A stretch of 64,000 nt of DNA, from assembly GCA_030427085.1 (NCBI GenBank), contig JAUHXH010000001.1, forward strand, positions 744,001 to 808,000, in the 5' to 3' direction. Shown piece after piece: positions 26,837-37,174 of this stretch; position 1 is the stretch's first letter; every line of letters starts with the position of its first letter. The position numbers and the translations under genes were made by a program. Below the pieces are notes generated by a model that ran no database searches, was not told where the DNA came from, and saw only the letters and a list, made by a program, of their open reading frames with translations. The DNA is from Gammaproteobacteria bacterium. Its GTDB lineage: Bacteria > Pseudomonadota > Gammaproteobacteria > Pseudomonadales > Halieaceae.

Positions 26837-29800
26837 ATGAACGCAGAGTTATCCCCCCTGGAACAGGCCCTAAAGTCACGCATACTGGTGATTGATGGTG
26901 CCATGGGCACAATGATCCAGGCGCGCAACCTACAGGAAGCGGATTACCGCGGCGAGCGCTTTGCCGATCACCCCATCGACCTGAAGGGCAACAACGACCT
27001 GCTCAGCCTGACCCGGCCTGATGTCATCGGTGATATTCACCGCGCCTATCTCGATGTAGGCGCCGACCTGATTGGCACCAACAGCTTCAACAGTACCGCG
27101 GTGTCACAAGACGACTACCAGCTTGGTGCAATCGTTGAGGAATTGAACCTGGCAGCGGCGCGTATTGCCCGTGAAGCCGCCGACGAATACACCGCGCGCA
27201 ATCCCGAGAAACCCCGCTTCGTTGCCGGGGTACTCGGCCCGACACCGCGCACCGCGTCCATCTCACCCGACGTAAACGATCCGGGCGCGCGCAATATCAC
27301 TTTCGAGAAACTGGCGGAGGACTACACGGTGGCCGCCAAAGCCCTGATCGAGGGCGGCGTTGATATCCTGATGATCGAAACCATCTTCGACACGCTCAAT
27401 GCCAAGGCGGCGATCTACGCTGTAAAGGGTGTGTTTGAGGAAATCGGCCGCGAATTGCCGATCATGATTTCGGTCACCTTCCCCGACATCAGCGGGCGGG
27501 TGCTGTCGGGCCAGAGCCCGGAAGCGTTCTGGAACGCGATCGCCCACGCCAATCCACTGATTGTGGGCAGCAACTGCGGCCGCCGTTTCAAGGAGATCCG
27601 CCCCTTCGTGGAGGAGCTCGCCAATGCTGCCGATTGCTACATCAGCGGCCACTTTAATGCCGGCCTGCCCAACGCCTTCGGCGAGTACGACGAAACGCCC
27701 GAAGACATGCACGAGGACCTGAAAGATTTTGCCGATCGGGGCTTCCTCAATCTGGCGGGTGGTTGCTGTGGCACCACACCCGACCACATCCGCGCCATCG
27801 CCCGCGCAGTGGCTGACTCTGCACCGCGCGTGCCCGCCACGCCGGAGCCTGCCTGCCGCTTGAGTGGCCTGGAGCCGCTCAATATCACCGCCGACAGCCT
27901 GTTCGTCAACGTGGGCGAACGCTGCAACGTCACCGGCTCCGCGCGCTTCAAACGCCTGGTGCTGGAAGGCGACTACGAAACTGCATTGGATGTGGCTCGC
28001 GCGCAGGTGGAAGACGGCGCTCAGATCATCGATATCAACATGGATGAGGGCATGCTCGACGCCCACAACGCCATGACCACCTTCCTCAACCTGATCGCCT
28101 CGGAGCCGGACATCAGCCGGGTGCCGATCATGGTGGACTCCTCGAAGTGGAGTGTGATCGAGGATGGCTTGCGCTGTATCCAGGGCAAGCCGGTGGTGAA
28201 CTCCATTTCCCTGAAAAACGGCGAGGAAGAATTCCTTGAGCAGGCCCGGCTATGCCGCCGCTACGGAGCTGCGGTAGTCGTCATGGCTTTCGATGAAGAC
28301 GGCCAGGCCGACTCGTTGGCTCGGCGCGAGGAGATCTGCCGCCGCTCGTACAAGGTGCTGGTGGAAAAAGCCGGCTTCCCGCCTCAGGACATCATCTTCG
28401 ACCCCAACATTTTCGCCATTGCCACCGGTATCGAGGAACACAACAATTACGCCGTCGACTTCGTCGAAGCCACCCAGTTCATCAAGCGCGAACTGCCCGG
28501 TGCTCTGATTTCCGGCGGCGTCAGCAATGTGTCGTTTTCCTTCCGCGGCAACAATCCGGTGCGCGAGGCTATTCACTCCGTGTTCCTCTACCACGCCATC
28601 CGTGCGGGTATGGACATGGGCATCGTCAACGCTGGCCAGCTGGCCGTATACGACGAACTTCCGAAGGAGTTGCGAGAAGCCGTTGAGGACGTCGTTCTCA
28701 ACAAGGACGACGGCGCCACCGAGCGGCTGTTGGATCTGGCGGAGTCCTACCGCGACAGCGGCGGCACCACTGCCAGCAAGGAAGACCTGAGCTGGCGTGA
28801 AGCGCCTGTCGCCAAGCGGCTGGAACACGCTCTGGTGAAAGGGATCAACACCTACATCATCGAAGACGCCGAAGCCGCCCGGCAGGAATTCGACCGCCCC
28901 ATCGAGGTGATCGAAGGCCCGCTAATGGATGGCATGAATGTGGTTGGCGATCTGTTCGGCGAGGGCAAGATGTTCCTGCCACAAGTGGTAAAGAGCGCCC
29001 GCGTGATGAAACAGGCGGTCGCCTACCTGCAGCCTTTTATCGAAGAAGAGAAAAGCGACAGCGCCAGTTCCAACGGCAAAATCCTCATGGCCACAGTGAA
29101 GGGCGACGTTCACGACATCGGTAAAAACATCGTGGGTGTGGTACTGCAGTGCAACAACTTTGAGGTTATCGACCTCGGTGTGATGGTGGCCTGTGATGAA
29201 ATCCTGCGCGTAGCGCGGGAGGAACAGGTACACATGATCGGCCTGTCCGGCCTGATCACGCCCTCGCTGGAAGAGATGTCACATGTGGCGGCAGAAATGC
29301 AGCGACTGGACTACCAGGTGCCGCTGATGATTGGCGGTGCCACAACCTCGAAGGCACACACCGCGGTCAAGATCGAACCCAACTACCAGAACGACCTGAC
29401 CATATACGTGCCAGACGCTTCCCGCAGTGTAGCGGTCGCCACGCAATTGATGGGCAGTGGTAAGGCTGCCTACGGTGAAACCTTGCGCGAGGAATACGGA
29501 AAAGTCCGCGAGCGAATCGAAAACCGGGCCCCGCGCACTCGCCTGGTGCCCTACGAAGAGGCCTGCCAGCGTGGCCCGGCCCTGGACTGGGAAGGCTACC
29601 AACCGCCCCGCCCCGCCTTTACCGGACTGAAAGTATTTGAGGACTACCCGCTCGAAGAGTTGATCGACACTATCGACTGGACGCCCTTTTTCATTACCTG
29701 GGAATTGGCTGGCAAGTTCCCGCGCATCCTCGAGGATGACGTCGTTGGCGAACAGGCAACAGCCCTCTACCAGGACGCCCAGGCCATGCTGCAACGCTTG

Positions 29801-30514
29801 ATCGATGAAAAGCTGATTCGAGCACGCGCGGTGATCGGCTTCTGGCCCGCCGCACGAGTGGGCACTGACGATGTTGCGCTCTATACCGATGAATCCCGCA
29901 GCGAAGAGCTGACCCGCCTGCACCACCTGCGCCAGCAGGGTGAGAAGCCCGGCGACAAGCCCAACTTCTGCCTGTCGGATTTCGTTGCTCCCGTGGACTC
30001 AGCAGTCCCCGACTACGTGGGCGGGTTCTGTGTGACTACCGGCATTGGCGTGGAGGAACTGGTGGCTGAGTACAATGCGCAGCACGATGATTACAGCGCG
30101 ATTATGGTACAGGCGTTAGCAGATCGGCTGGCGGAATCCCTGGCGGAACATGTGCACCGGCGCGTGCGGACTGAGTACTGGGCTTATGCGCCCGATGAAT
30201 CGTTGAGTAATGACGACCTGATTCGCGAGCGCTACCGCGGTATCCGCCCTGCTCCGGGCTATCCAGCGTGTCCGGATCACACCGAGAAGGCTACTCTGTT
30301 CTCGCTGCTCGATGCCGAGGCCAACTGTGGTGTAGGCTTGTCCGACAATTACGCCATGACGCCGGCCAGTTCGGTCAGTGGGTTCTACTTCTCGCACCCG
30401 GAAGCGCGCTACTTTGCGATCGGCAAGATTGGCGAGGATCAGGTGGCGAGTCTGGCCGAGCGCAAGGGCAAGCCCTTTGACGAAATGCGCCGCTGGCTCG
30501 CTCCCAACCTATGA
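26837..30514 (+). CDS. metH: Cobalamin-dependent methionine synthase
   Basis: MetH transfers the methyl group of methyltetrahydrofolate to homocysteine through cobalamin. All four modules are visible in 1225 residues: homocysteine/zinc domain (GSNCG and [13 protein letters not shown]), pterin domain (from about 350, [11 protein letters not shown]), cobalamin cap and Rossmann domains (DVHDIGKN near residue 757, giving the B12-ligand His), and the C-terminal AdoMet reactivation domain ([11 protein letters not shown]). Length equals the E. coli enzyme. A strong promoter with an overlapping inverted repeat precedes it. A DUF2970 gene follows after 11 bases. Confidence 0.97.
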   Translation: MNAELSPLEQALKSRILVIDGAMGTMIQARNLQEADYRGERFADHPIDLKGNNDLLSLTRPDVIGDIHRAYLDVGADLIGTNSFNSTAVSQDDYQLGAIVEELNLAAARIAREAADEYTARNPEKPRFVAGVLGPTPRTASISPDVNDPGARNITFEKLAEDYTVAAKALIEGGVDILMIETIFDTLNAKAAIYAVKGVFEEIGRELPIMISVTFPDISGRVLSGQSPEAFWNAIAHANPLIVGSNCGRRFKEIRPFVEELANAADCYISGHFNAGLPNAFGEYDETPEDMHEDLKDFADRGFLNLAGGCCGTTPDHIRAIARAVADSAPRVPATPEPACRLSGLEPLNITADSLFVNVGERCNVTGSARFKRLVLEGDYETALDVARAQVEDGAQIIDINMDEGMLDAHNAMTTFLNLIASEPDISRVPIMVDSSKWSVIEDGLRCIQGKPVVNSISLKNGEEEFLEQARLCRRYGAAVVVMAFDEDGQADSLARREEICRRSYKVLVEKAGFPPQDIIFDPNIFAIATGIEEHNNYAVDFVEATQFIKRELPGALISGGVSNVSFSFRGNNPVREAIHSVFLYHAIRAGMDMGIVNAGQLAVYDELPKELREAVEDVVLNKDDGATERLLDLAESYRDSGGTTASKEDLSWREAPVAKRLEHALVKGINTYIIEDAEAARQEFDRPIEVIEGPLMDGMNVVGDLFGEGKMFLPQVVKSARVMKQAVAYLQPFIEEEKSDSASSNGKILMATVKGDVHDIGKNIVGVVLQCNNFEVIDLGVMVACDEILRVAREEQVHMIGLSGLITPSLEEMSHVAAEMQRLDYQVPLMIGGATTSKAHTAVKIEPNYQNDLTIYVPDASRSVAVATQLMGSGKAAYGETLREEYGKVRERIENRAPRTRLVPYEEACQRGPALDWEGYQPPRPAFTGLKVFEDYPLEELIDTIDWTPFFITWELAGKFPRILEDDVVGEQATALYQDAQAMLQRLIDEKLIRARAVIGFWPAARVGTDDVALYTDESRSEELTRLHHLRQQGEKPGDKPNFCLSDFVAPVDSAVPDYVGGFCVTTGIGVEELVAEYNAQHDDYSAIMVQALADRLAESLAEHVHRRVRTEYWAYAPDESLSNDDLIRERYRGIRPAPGYPACPDHTEKATLFSLLDAEANCGVGLSDNYAMTPASSVSGFYFSHPEARYFAIGKIGEDQVASLAERKGKPFDEMRRWLAPNL

Positions 30515-30525
30515 GGTAACAGGTC

Positions 30526-30765
30526 GTGGAAAACAACGCTCAACAGGATAATCCCGCCGAACGCCCGCCGAAGCGCAAGCTCAACCCCTTCCAGGTAATC
30601 GGCAGTGTGTTTGCCGCCGGGCTCGGTGTGCAAAGCAGTAAAAATCGGGAACGGGATTTCAATCAGGGCCGGATCGGCACCTTCATCGTGGCAGGGCTGC
30701 TATTTACTGCCCTGTTCGTGGGAACGGTGTACGGGGTGGTCAGCCTGGTACTGGCCGGTCGCTAG
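30526..30765 (+). CDS. DUF2970 family small membrane protein
   Basis: A 79-residue protein with the DUF2970 pattern: basic N terminus, NPFQVIGSVFAAGLGVQSSKNRERDF, then one transmembrane helix (TFIVAGLLFTALFVGTVYGV). The family is common in gammaproteobacteria and has no known function. The GTG start at 30526 has a GAGG ribosome site 9 bases upstream. It sits directly behind metH and is probably in the same transcript. Confidence 0.8.
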   Translation: MENNAQQDNPAERPPKRKLNPFQVIGSVFAAGLGVQSSKNRERDFNQGRIGTFIVAGLLFTALFVGTVYGVVSLVLAGR

Positions 30766-30778
30766 GGCCGACCAGTAC
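30748..30778. terminator. Long hairpin between convergent DUF2970 and 40-aa genes
   Basis: GTACTGG and CCAGTAC form a perfect 7-bp stem that continues inward with CGGTC/GGCCG (one G-T pair) around a GCTA loop. It overlaps the end of the DUF2970 gene and precedes the stop of the convergent small gene. There is no T-tract, so termination is only suggested. Confidence 0.4.
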
Positions 30779-30792
30779 TGACCACAGGCTGA

Positions 30793-30915
30793 TCAGGTGG
30801 GCATGCCTGACAGCCACAGGCAAACGGAGAACACCACCAGGCTGAGAATGGCGGTAGCCGCGATGCTGTCTGCCACGCCGTCGGCCTGACGTTCCTGGTC
30901 CAGTTGCTCACTCAT
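30793..30915 (-). CDS. 40-residue single-pass membrane protein
   Basis: A short reading frame with a strong, well placed AAGGAG ribosome site 7 bases before its ATG. The product has an acidic, soluble N terminus (SEQLDQERQADGVADS) followed by one transmembrane helix (IAATAILSLVVFSVCLW) and a short tail (LSGMPT). I do not recognise a family. It is convergent to DUF2970 and divergent from cysI, so it needs its own promoter within the 243-base gap up to 31158. That gap holds nothing else I can support. Confidence 0.65.
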   Translation of the reverse strand: MSEQLDQERQADGVADSIAATAILSLVVFSVCLWLSGMPT

Positions 30916-31158
30916 GTTATTGCTCCTTGGGTTGTGCGCAAAGGCGCGCATTATAGCAGGGCCGCGGCATTTCCCAAGCCCTGTGCCACGCTCTAACCCG
31001 CTTCTGCATTTTCGTTCTAAGCATATGAATACAAACACTATTTGCCCTGTGGTGAATCTGGTATGGTACGGCCTGCTTTTTTCAGGCAGTGCACTGACGC
31101 CTGCTCTTCCTGTACAAACGCCAGAACGACCATCAGAACTACCACCAGAGTGTGATTC

Positions 31159-32823
31159 ATGTACGTCTACGACGCTTACGACCAGCGCATAGTCGATGAT
31201 CGTGTCGCGCAGTACCGCGACCAGACCGCGCGCTACCTCGCTGGAGAGATCTCCGAGGAGCAGTTCCTGCCCCTGCGCCTGCAAAATGGCCTGTATGTAC
31301 AGCGCCTGGCGCCCATGTTGCGCATCGCCGTGCCCTACGGCCTGCTGAACAGCACCCAGTTGCGCAAACTGGCCGAGATCAGCCGCCGTTACGACAAGGG
31401 CTATGCCCACGTCAGTACCCGGCAGAACTTCCAGCTCAACTGGCCGCAGCTCGAAGAAGTGCCCGACATTCTGGCGGAACTGGCCAGCGTACAAATGCAC
31501 GCCATCCAGACCAGTGGTAACTGCATCCGCAATACCACCACCGATCAGTATGCCGGTGTGGCCACCGACGAACTGGAAGATCCTCGCCCCTACTGCGAAC
31601 TGATTCGCCAGTGGTCTACCCTGCACCCGGAATTCGCCTTTCTGCCGCGCAAGTTCAAGATCGCCGTGTGCGCCACCGAGCAGGATCGGGCTGCCGTTCA
31701 CGCCCACGACATCGGGCTGGAACTGGTAAAAAATGACGCCGGTGAAGTGGGCTTTCGCGTACTGGCCGGTGGCGGCTTGGGCCGCACGCCGATGATCGGC
31801 CAGGAAGTATGTCCGTGGCTGGAGAAGAAACACCTGCTGAGCTATCTCGAAGCCATTTTGCGGGTTTACAACCTCTATGGTCGCCGCGACAACAAGTTCA
31901 AGGCGCGTATCAAGATCCTGGTGAAAGCCATGGGTGTTGAATCTTTCCGCGACGCGGTAGAGAAAGAGTGGGCAAGCCTGAAGGACGGCCCCACCACGCT
32001 GACCGACGAAGAAATGGACCGCGCGCGCAGCTTCTTTACCGAACCGGCCTACCGCACTATCGATGCGGTCAGCGCCGAAGCCGAGCTGGACGCGCAGTGC
32101 ACTGCCGATCCGATCTTCGCCAACTGGGTGCGCCGCAACACGGTGTCACACCGGAAAGCGGGCTATCGCATCGTCAACGTGTCACTGAAAGCCACGGGCT
32201 ATGCGCCGGGCGATGTTAGCGATAAACAGATGGAGTTGATTGCCGATCTCGCCGACGAGTACGCCTTCGGGGAGCTGCGCACGACTCACCAACAGAACAT
32301 GGTGCTGGCGGATGTCGAGATGGCACAGCTGTACAGCTTATGGCAGAAGCTCCAGGCCGCCGCGCTGGCCACGCCCAATATCGGTTATCTAACTGACCTG
32401 ATCTGCTGCCCCGGTGGCGATTATTGTTCACTGGCCAATGCCAAATCCATTCCAGTGGCGGAAGCTATTCAGGCGCGCTTCGAGGATCTGGATTACCTCT
32501 ATGACCTGGGCCCGATCGAGCTCAATATCTCCGGCTGCATGAATGCCTGTGGCCACCACCATATCGGCCATATCGGTATTCTCGGCGTGGATAAAAAGGG
32601 GCAGGAGTTCTATCAGGTGAGCCTGGGCGGCAGCCAGGACCGTGATGCATCCCTGGGTAAAATCCTCGGCCCCTCCTTTGGCCAGGAAGAGATGCCGGAC
32701 GTCATGGAAAAACTGCTCACCACCTATCTGGACCTGCGCGAGGAGGAGGAAACCTTCCTTCAAACCTATCGCCGGGTGGGCATCGACCCCTTCAAGGAGC
32801 GTGTTTATGCCAAGGCTCATTAA
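31159..32823 (+). CDS. cysI: Nitrite/sulfite reductase hemoprotein (CysI-type)
   Basis: A 554-residue sirohaem/4Fe-4S reductase, most likely the assimilatory sulfite reductase that makes sulfide for cysteine. It contains the two ferredoxin-like halves, HVSTRQNFQLNW (substrate-face Arg), and the cluster cysteines CCPGGDYC and CMNACGHHH. No CysJ flavoprotein is encoded nearby. The partner is the downstream DUF934 gene, as in Pseudomonas, where ferredoxin-type electron donors are thought to be used. A 17-base overlap with that gene indicates coupling. Confidence 0.9.
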   Translation: MYVYDAYDQRIVDDRVAQYRDQTARYLAGEISEEQFLPLRLQNGLYVQRLAPMLRIAVPYGLLNSTQLRKLAEISRRYDKGYAHVSTRQNFQLNWPQLEEVPDILAELASVQMHAIQTSGNCIRNTTTDQYAGVATDELEDPRPYCELIRQWSTLHPEFAFLPRKFKIAVCATEQDRAAVHAHDIGLELVKNDAGEVGFRVLAGGGLGRTPMIGQEVCPWLEKKHLLSYLEAILRVYNLYGRRDNKFKARIKILVKAMGVESFRDAVEKEWASLKDGPTTLTDEEMDRARSFFTEPAYRTIDAVSAEAELDAQCTADPIFANWVRRNTVSHRKAGYRIVNVSLKATGYAPGDVSDKQMELIADLADEYAFGELRTTHQQNMVLADVEMAQLYSLWQKLQAAALATPNIGYLTDLICCPGGDYCSLANAKSIPVAEAIQARFEDLDYLYDLGPIELNISGCMNACGHHHIGHIGILGVDKKGQEFYQVSLGGSQDRDASLGKILGPSFGQEEMPDVMEKLLTTYLDLREEEETFLQTYRRVGIDPFKERVYAKAH

Positions 32824-33262
32824 AGACGGCGCCATAGTCGAGGACGCCTGGCTGCCGGTGGATCCCGAGGGCGAGCCCGGCGACAACCGCATTCACACCC
32901 TGGCGCAGTGGCAGGCAAACCCGAGCGCCAATGCGGTCCAACTGGAACCCGGTGACGAGCCCTGGCCGCTGCTGGAAGCGCTCGGTTCGCTGGAGCTGAT
33001 TGCGGTCAACTTTCCAGTGTTTACCGACGGCAGAGGCTTTTCCTACGCCCGGGAGCTGCGGGAAAAGGGTTATACGGGTGAGCTGCGCGCCACAGGTCAC
33101 TTCCAGCGCGACCAGATGACTTACCTGCGCCGGGTGGGTTGTAATGCCTTCGCCCTGGATGACGACAGCAAACTGGAGGCGGCCCTGGCCAGCCTGCAGG
33201 ACTTCAGCGAGCACTATCAGGCCAGTATCGAGCCTGAACTACCGCTATTTAGGCGCCGCTAG
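32807..33262 (+). CDS. DUF934 protein (CysI-linked)
   Basis: A 151-residue protein of the DUF934 family, almost always encoded right after the single-gene CysI-type sulfite reductase: LEPGDEPWPLLEAL, IAVNFPVFTDGRGFSYAREL, GHFQRDQMTYLRRVGCNAFA. It is presumed to help sulfite reduction, but its biochemical role is not known. ATG 32807 overlaps the end of cysI and has AAGGAG 7 bases upstream, so the longer in-frame extension is rejected. An 18-bp perfect palindrome covers its stop. Confidence 0.87.
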   Translation: MPRLIKDGAIVEDAWLPVDPEGEPGDNRIHTLAQWQANPSANAVQLEPGDEPWPLLEALGSLELIAVNFPVFTDGRGFSYARELREKGYTGELRATGHFQRDQMTYLRRVGCNAFALDDDSKLEAALASLQDFSEHYQASIEPELPLFRRR

Positions 33263-33269
33263 CGGCGCC
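33252..33269. terminator. 18-bp perfect palindrome at the end of cysI-DUF934
   Basis: GGCGCCGCTAGCGGCGCC is its own reverse complement and overlaps the DUF934 stop (TAG in the centre). It can form a hairpin in the transcript and may mark the operon end, although no T-tract follows. Confidence 0.45.
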
Positions 33270-33337
33270 CGCCCCTATCGCAGCGCGCCCGCTGTGATTA
33301 CACTGGAGGCCTGTCGTAAACGAGAGGCCTGCACACG

Positions 33338-34510
33338 GTGGATATCAGTACCGTCACCTATTCCTTCGCACTGATTTTCACCGGCGCGGCGGTACTCGCT
33401 TCTATCGCGCTGTACACACGCCAACCGCTGATCATCGCCTATATCGCGCTGGGAGCGGCGATCGGGCCCTTTGGGCTGTCGATGGTGACCGACCTCAAGC
33501 TCCTTTCAGATATTGCCCACGTGGGCATTATCTTCCTGCTGTTCCTGTTGGGTCTGGACATGCAGCCGCAGGCTCTGTGGTCAACGCTGCGCCAATCCAC
33601 CATTGTGGCCCTTATCTCGTCCGCAGCCTTTCTGGGCATGGGCTACGGCGTTGCCTGGGCTTTTGGCTTCACAGCCCAGGAGTCCCTCATCATCGGCGCC
33701 GCGATGATGTTTTCGTCCACCATCATCGGCATCAAACTGCTGCCCACCACCGTGTTGCACCACCGGCACATCGGCGAGTTGATGATTGGCTTGCTGTTGA
33801 TTCAGGACTTGATCGCGATCATCGTGCTGATGATTTTACTGGGGGCAAACTCTGACCCGGAGGAAGTGGGTAAATCCGTGGCGCTGTCGCTGCTCTCCCT
33901 GCCACTGTTAATCGGCGCTGCGCTGGCGATCGTGCGCTTCGTGTTACTGCCGCTGATCGCCCGTTTTGACCGCTTCCACGAATACATTTTCCTACTGGCG
34001 ATCGGCTGGTGCCTGGGGCTGTCCGAGGCCGCCCACATGCTGGGACTGTCGGCAGAGATTGGCGCCTTTATCGCCGGTATCAGTATCGCTACCAGTCCGA
34101 TTTCCCAGTACATCGCGGTCAACCTGAAGCCCTTGCGCGACTTCTTCCTGATTCTGTTTTTCTTCTCGGTGGGTGCGCGATTCAATCTGGATTTGCTGTC
34201 GCAGGTTATCCTGCCGGCGGCACTGCTGGCAGCACTGGTGCTCACACTGAAGCCTACGATTTATCGCTTCTTGCTCAAGGGCGTGAGTGAGAAACGCGTG
34301 CTGGCCTGGGATCTTGGCTTTCGCCTCGGCCAGGCCAGCGAGTTTTCACTGCTGATTGCCTATGTGGCGACCACCGCAGGCCTGATCGGCGCCAACGCCA
34401 GCTTGCTGATCCAGGCCACCACAATAATCACCTTTGTGGTTTCGTCCTACATTGTGGTGCTCAACTACCCCACACCCATTGCCATATCAGACAAACTGCG
34501 GCGGGATTGA
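33338..34510 (+). CDS. CPA2-family cation:proton antiporter (KefB-like, no RCK domain)
   Basis: A 390-residue polytopic membrane protein with CPA2 exchanger motifs: LGAAIGPFGLSM, GIIFLLFLLGLDM, MMFSSTIIGIKLLP, GLLLIQDLIAI and SAEIGAFIAGISIA. It lacks the cytosolic TrkA/RCK nucleotide-binding domain of KefB/KefC, so gating by glutathione adducts is unlikely and it may be a simple K+ or Na+/H+ exchanger. GTG 33338 is used as start with GAGAGG upstream. It ends one base before the convergent lipoprotein gene. Confidence 0.87.
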   Translation: MDISTVTYSFALIFTGAAVLASIALYTRQPLIIAYIALGAAIGPFGLSMVTDLKLLSDIAHVGIIFLLFLLGLDMQPQALWSTLRQSTIVALISSAAFLGMGYGVAWAFGFTAQESLIIGAAMMFSSTIIGIKLLPTTVLHHRHIGELMIGLLLIQDLIAIIVLMILLGANSDPEEVGKSVALSLLSLPLLIGAALAIVRFVLLPLIARFDRFHEYIFLLAIGWCLGLSEAAHMLGLSAEIGAFIAGISIATSPISQYIAVNLKPLRDFFLILFFFSVGARFNLDLLSQVILPAALLAALVLTLKPTIYRFLLKGVSEKRVLAWDLGFRLGQASEFSLLIAYVATTAGLIGANASLLIQATTIITFVVSSYIVVLNYPTPIAISDKLRRD

Positions 34511-34511
34511 G

Positions 34512-36098
34512 TCACTCCACCACCAGGCTGTAGCTTCTATCACCTGGATAAAACGACCCATCGTCGTTGTAGGTACTGATCGACACCGTGTACTCGCCCG
34601 ACAGATTGGACAGCACTGTCGCCTCATCAAACGAGGCCACGAGTCGCTTCGCCTCATCGTAAACCAGGACGAAAAAGCCCAGTGAGGCAAAGCCATTGGC
34701 GGCACGGAATTCGACGTTACCGGACAACTCCATCAGGTAGCTGTCCCGGTCACGTTCGCCATCAAAGTTGCCACTGAGTTGCTGCCCTTGCCTGGCGTCA
34801 CCGCCCTCCAGCGGATCGTTGACGTCGAAGAAATTGTAGCGATCCACGACCACGCTGTATTCGATGTCCTCTAACATGCCATTTGGCATGCGAACATTGG
34901 AGACAGTAACCCGATACTCTTCATCGTACTTCCAGTTGTCCACCATCCAGGACAGGAAGTTGGGTACACCGAAGTTATCCGTATCACTGTAGAGTGAATG
35001 AACCACCAGATCCCGCTTGCCATTGGCGGTGCTGATGCTGACTTCGGCCTGGCTGAAGTAGTCGTGCACGCCCTGCCCCTCCGAGTCAGGCACCATGGTC
35101 AGGCTCCAGGGTGTGGGGAAGCGGCCCTGGGATACCAACACATAGGGATAGATGCCGGATGGCATGGCAATATAGTCAATGTCCGGCAGTGGCGTCGAAC
35201 CGCGATTGAAGCCGAATACCTTCAGCGATGACGCCCCCTGTACTTGCCCGTAGGACACTTCACCGAGCGTTGGACTGAGCACCCAGCGACGATGGCCCGC
35301 TGCCGCCAGCAAGGCGACGTTGGTGTTGTCGTTGGTCCAGGCGATCACATCGCTGACCGGGTCGCCCTGCGGCCCGAGGCCCAGGTTTGACGTGCGCGCT
35401 CCCTCTGCAGCTGATTCCGTAAAGCAGAGGTCTCCGGACTGAGGGAAATGGCTCAGGTAATTATTGGCGATCTGCACGAGTGCCGCCTGGGCCATCTCGG
35501 TATCGTAGAAGTCGTCGTAATCGACGGCTGGTAAGCCATGCAGGGCTCGAATCTGGTTGGTTCCCTCCAGCGCGCGCTCCGTCGCCGCTACGGTCAACAT
35601 GCCCGGATCACACTGTTCCACATTGGGCACGATCTGATACAGGAAATCATCGGTGGCGTGCGTACCGTCCCTGATCTCGCCGAGGGTCTGGAACCACCAT
35701 GCGTGATCCATCGGTACAAAAACAGGTTGCAGGAAAAACACATCGTCGGTTTCGAGGAACGGAGCCAGCGGTGTGCCGGGGAATGACGAAGTAAACAGAT
35801 GGCAGGGAATGCGATTTCCGCCACAGAAGCGGCGCTCACCGCCGCGCCAGTGGCTGAAGATGAAGCCATCAGCCGGCATGGCCACAAAGCGCTCATCGAA
35901 GGTGGTATCGGTCACTTCGATCACACAGCGCTCGCCGGCGTTACACACGATATCGCCGTCGCGACTGACCACCTTGCCGTTGGCCGGCACGATGATTTCA
36001 ATTTTACAGGCGCCCAGCAGGAGCGCGAGGCTCACCGCGAGCAGACGAAAGAGTACGTTGATAACGCCACGACTCGGTATGGGAGTTTTCGAGTCCAT
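34512..36098 (-). CDS. Lipoprotein with InlB-B-repeat-like and CAP domains
   Basis: A 528-residue lipoprotein (lipobox LGAC after a hydrophobic stretch). Mature features in order: a B-repeat-like module with cysteines (CNAGERC, FCGGNRIPCHLF) and GFIFSHW; a CAP/SCP domain (NQIRALHGLPAVDYDD, LSHFPQSGDLCFTESAAEGA, AGHRRWVLSPTLGEVSYGQV) with both cavity histidines kept; then beta-rich domains ending in a PPC-like module (DRDSYLMELSGN to RSYSLVVE). CAP domains bind lipids or peptides or act in cell-envelope interactions; the role here is unknown. It is the intact paralogue of 2343-4022. It lies downstream of etfA but behind a terminator. Confidence 0.8.
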   Translation of the reverse strand: MDSKTPIPSRGVINVLFRLLAVSLALLLGACKIEIIVPANGKVVSRDGDIVCNAGERCVIEVTDTTFDERFVAMPADGFIFSHWRGGERRFCGGNRIPCHLFTSSFPGTPLAPFLETDDVFFLQPVFVPMDHAWWFQTLGEIRDGTHATDDFLYQIVPNVEQCDPGMLTVAATERALEGTNQIRALHGLPAVDYDDFYDTEMAQAALVQIANNYLSHFPQSGDLCFTESAAEGARTSNLGLGPQGDPVSDVIAWTNDNTNVALLAAAGHRRWVLSPTLGEVSYGQVQGASSLKVFGFNRGSTPLPDIDYIAMPSGIYPYVLVSQGRFPTPWSLTMVPDSEGQGVHDYFSQAEVSISTANGKRDLVVHSLYSDTDNFGVPNFLSWMVDNWKYDEEYRVTVSNVRMPNGMLEDIEYSVVVDRYNFFDVNDPLEGGDARQGQQLSGNFDGERDRDSYLMELSGNVEFRAANGFASLGFFVLVYDEAKRLVASFDEATVLSNLSGEYTVSISTYNDDGSFYPGDRSYSLVVE

Positions 36099-36171
36099 AA
36101 CGGTTTCCCCGCTGACAGGCCTTTACTGAACTATAGCGCAGCGGCGCAGACACTGTCTTTGCGCCGGATAC

Positions 36172-36201
36172 AAAAAACCCGCTCCGTTTTGGGAGCGGGT
36201 T
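36172..36201 (-). terminator. Intrinsic terminator after etfBA
   Basis: On the minus strand a perfect 10-bp stem (AACCCGCTCC with GGAGCGGGTT) and a 6-base loop is followed directly by six T's. It lies about 45 bases after the etfA stop and ends the etfBA transcript before the lipoprotein gene. Confidence 0.88.
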
Positions 36202-36244
36202 CTCATCCTCACTGGTTGCCCGTCAGGGCAACAAAGAGAAGCCC

Positions 36245-37174
36245 TTACAGCGAAGAGGACAACTCGGGCAGTGCTTCGAACAGATCGGCTACCAGTCCGT
36301 AGTCCGCCACCTGGAAGATCGGCGCGTCCTCGTCCTTGTTGATGGCCACGATGACTTTGGAGTCCTTCATGCCCGCCAGGTGCTGGATGGCACCGGAGAT
36401 GCCAACCGCGATGTACAGGTCAGGCGCAACGATCTTACCGGTCTGGCCGACCTGCATGTCGTTGGGAACGAACCCGGCGTCAACCGCAGCGCGGGAAGCG
36501 CCGATAGCAGCGCCAAGCTTGTCAGCCACTGCTTCCAGCAGGGTGAAGTTCTCGCCGTTCTGCATACCGCGGCCACCAGAGATGACGATGCTGGCAGACG
36601 TGAGCTCAGGACGGTCAGATACCGCCACTTCCTCACCCACGAAGCTGGAAATACCGGCGTCGTGTGCAGCGCCAACTGCTTCAACTGCGGCTGAACCGCC
36701 TTCGGCAGGTGCGGCATCGAAAGCCGTGGTACGAACCGTGATGACCTTCTTGGCATCGCTGCTCTGAACAGTGGCGATCACGTTGCCCGCGTAGATCGGG
36801 CGCTTAAAGGTGTCAGCGGATTCAACCGAGATGATGTCGGAGATCTGCGCCACGTCCAGCAGGGCTGCTACGCGGGGCATGGTGTTCTTGCCGTTGGAAG
36901 TGGCCGGCGCGACGATGTTGTCGTAAGCCCCACCAACTTCAGCCACCAGCAGGCTGACGTTTTCCGCCAGTTGGTGCTCGTAAGCCGCGTTGTCGGCAAC
37001 CAGCACTTTGCCAACGCCAGCGATTTTGGCCGCTTCGTCTGCCGCCGCACCACAGTTGGCACCGGCTACCAGTACGTCAATGTCCGCGCCGAGAGCCTGA
37101 GCCGCAGTGACAGCGTTCAGAGTTGCCGCCTTGAGGCTGGCGTTATCGTGTTCTGCAATAACCAGAGTACTCAT
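36245..37174 (-). CDS. etfA: Electron transfer flavoprotein subunit alpha
   Basis: EtfA binds FAD and, with EtfB, carries electrons from acyl-CoA and other dehydrogenases to ETF-quinone oxidoreductase. The 309-residue protein has the N-terminal domain ([13 protein letters not shown]) and the C-terminal FAD domain with [37 protein letters not shown] and [17 protein letters not shown]. Its ATG overlaps the etfB stop (TGATG), so the two are translationally coupled. Confidence 0.97.
   Translation of the reverse strand: MSTLVIAEHDNASLKAATLNAVTAAQALGADIDVLVAGANCGAAADEAAKIAGVGKVLVADNAAYEHQLAENVSLLVAEVGGAYDNIVAPATSNGKNTMPRVAALLDVAQISDIISVESADTFKRPIYAGNVIATVQSSDAKKVITVRTTAFDAAPAEGGSAAVEAVGAAHDAGISSFVGEEVAVSDRPELTSASIVISGGRGMQNGENFTLLEAVADKLGAAIGASRAAVDAGFVPNDMQVGQTGKIVAPDLYIAVGISGAIQHLAGMKDSKVIVAINKDEDAPIFQVADYGLVADLFEALPELSSSL

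Noticed and set aside
27263-28066. 267-codon minus-strand frame inside metH
   Set aside because: Antisense to the homocysteine and pterin domains of MetH; no independent evidence.
31025-31192. Short plus-strand frame before cysI with a hydrophobic stretch
   Set aside because: No ribosome site, overlaps the cysI start, and covers the probable cysI promoter.
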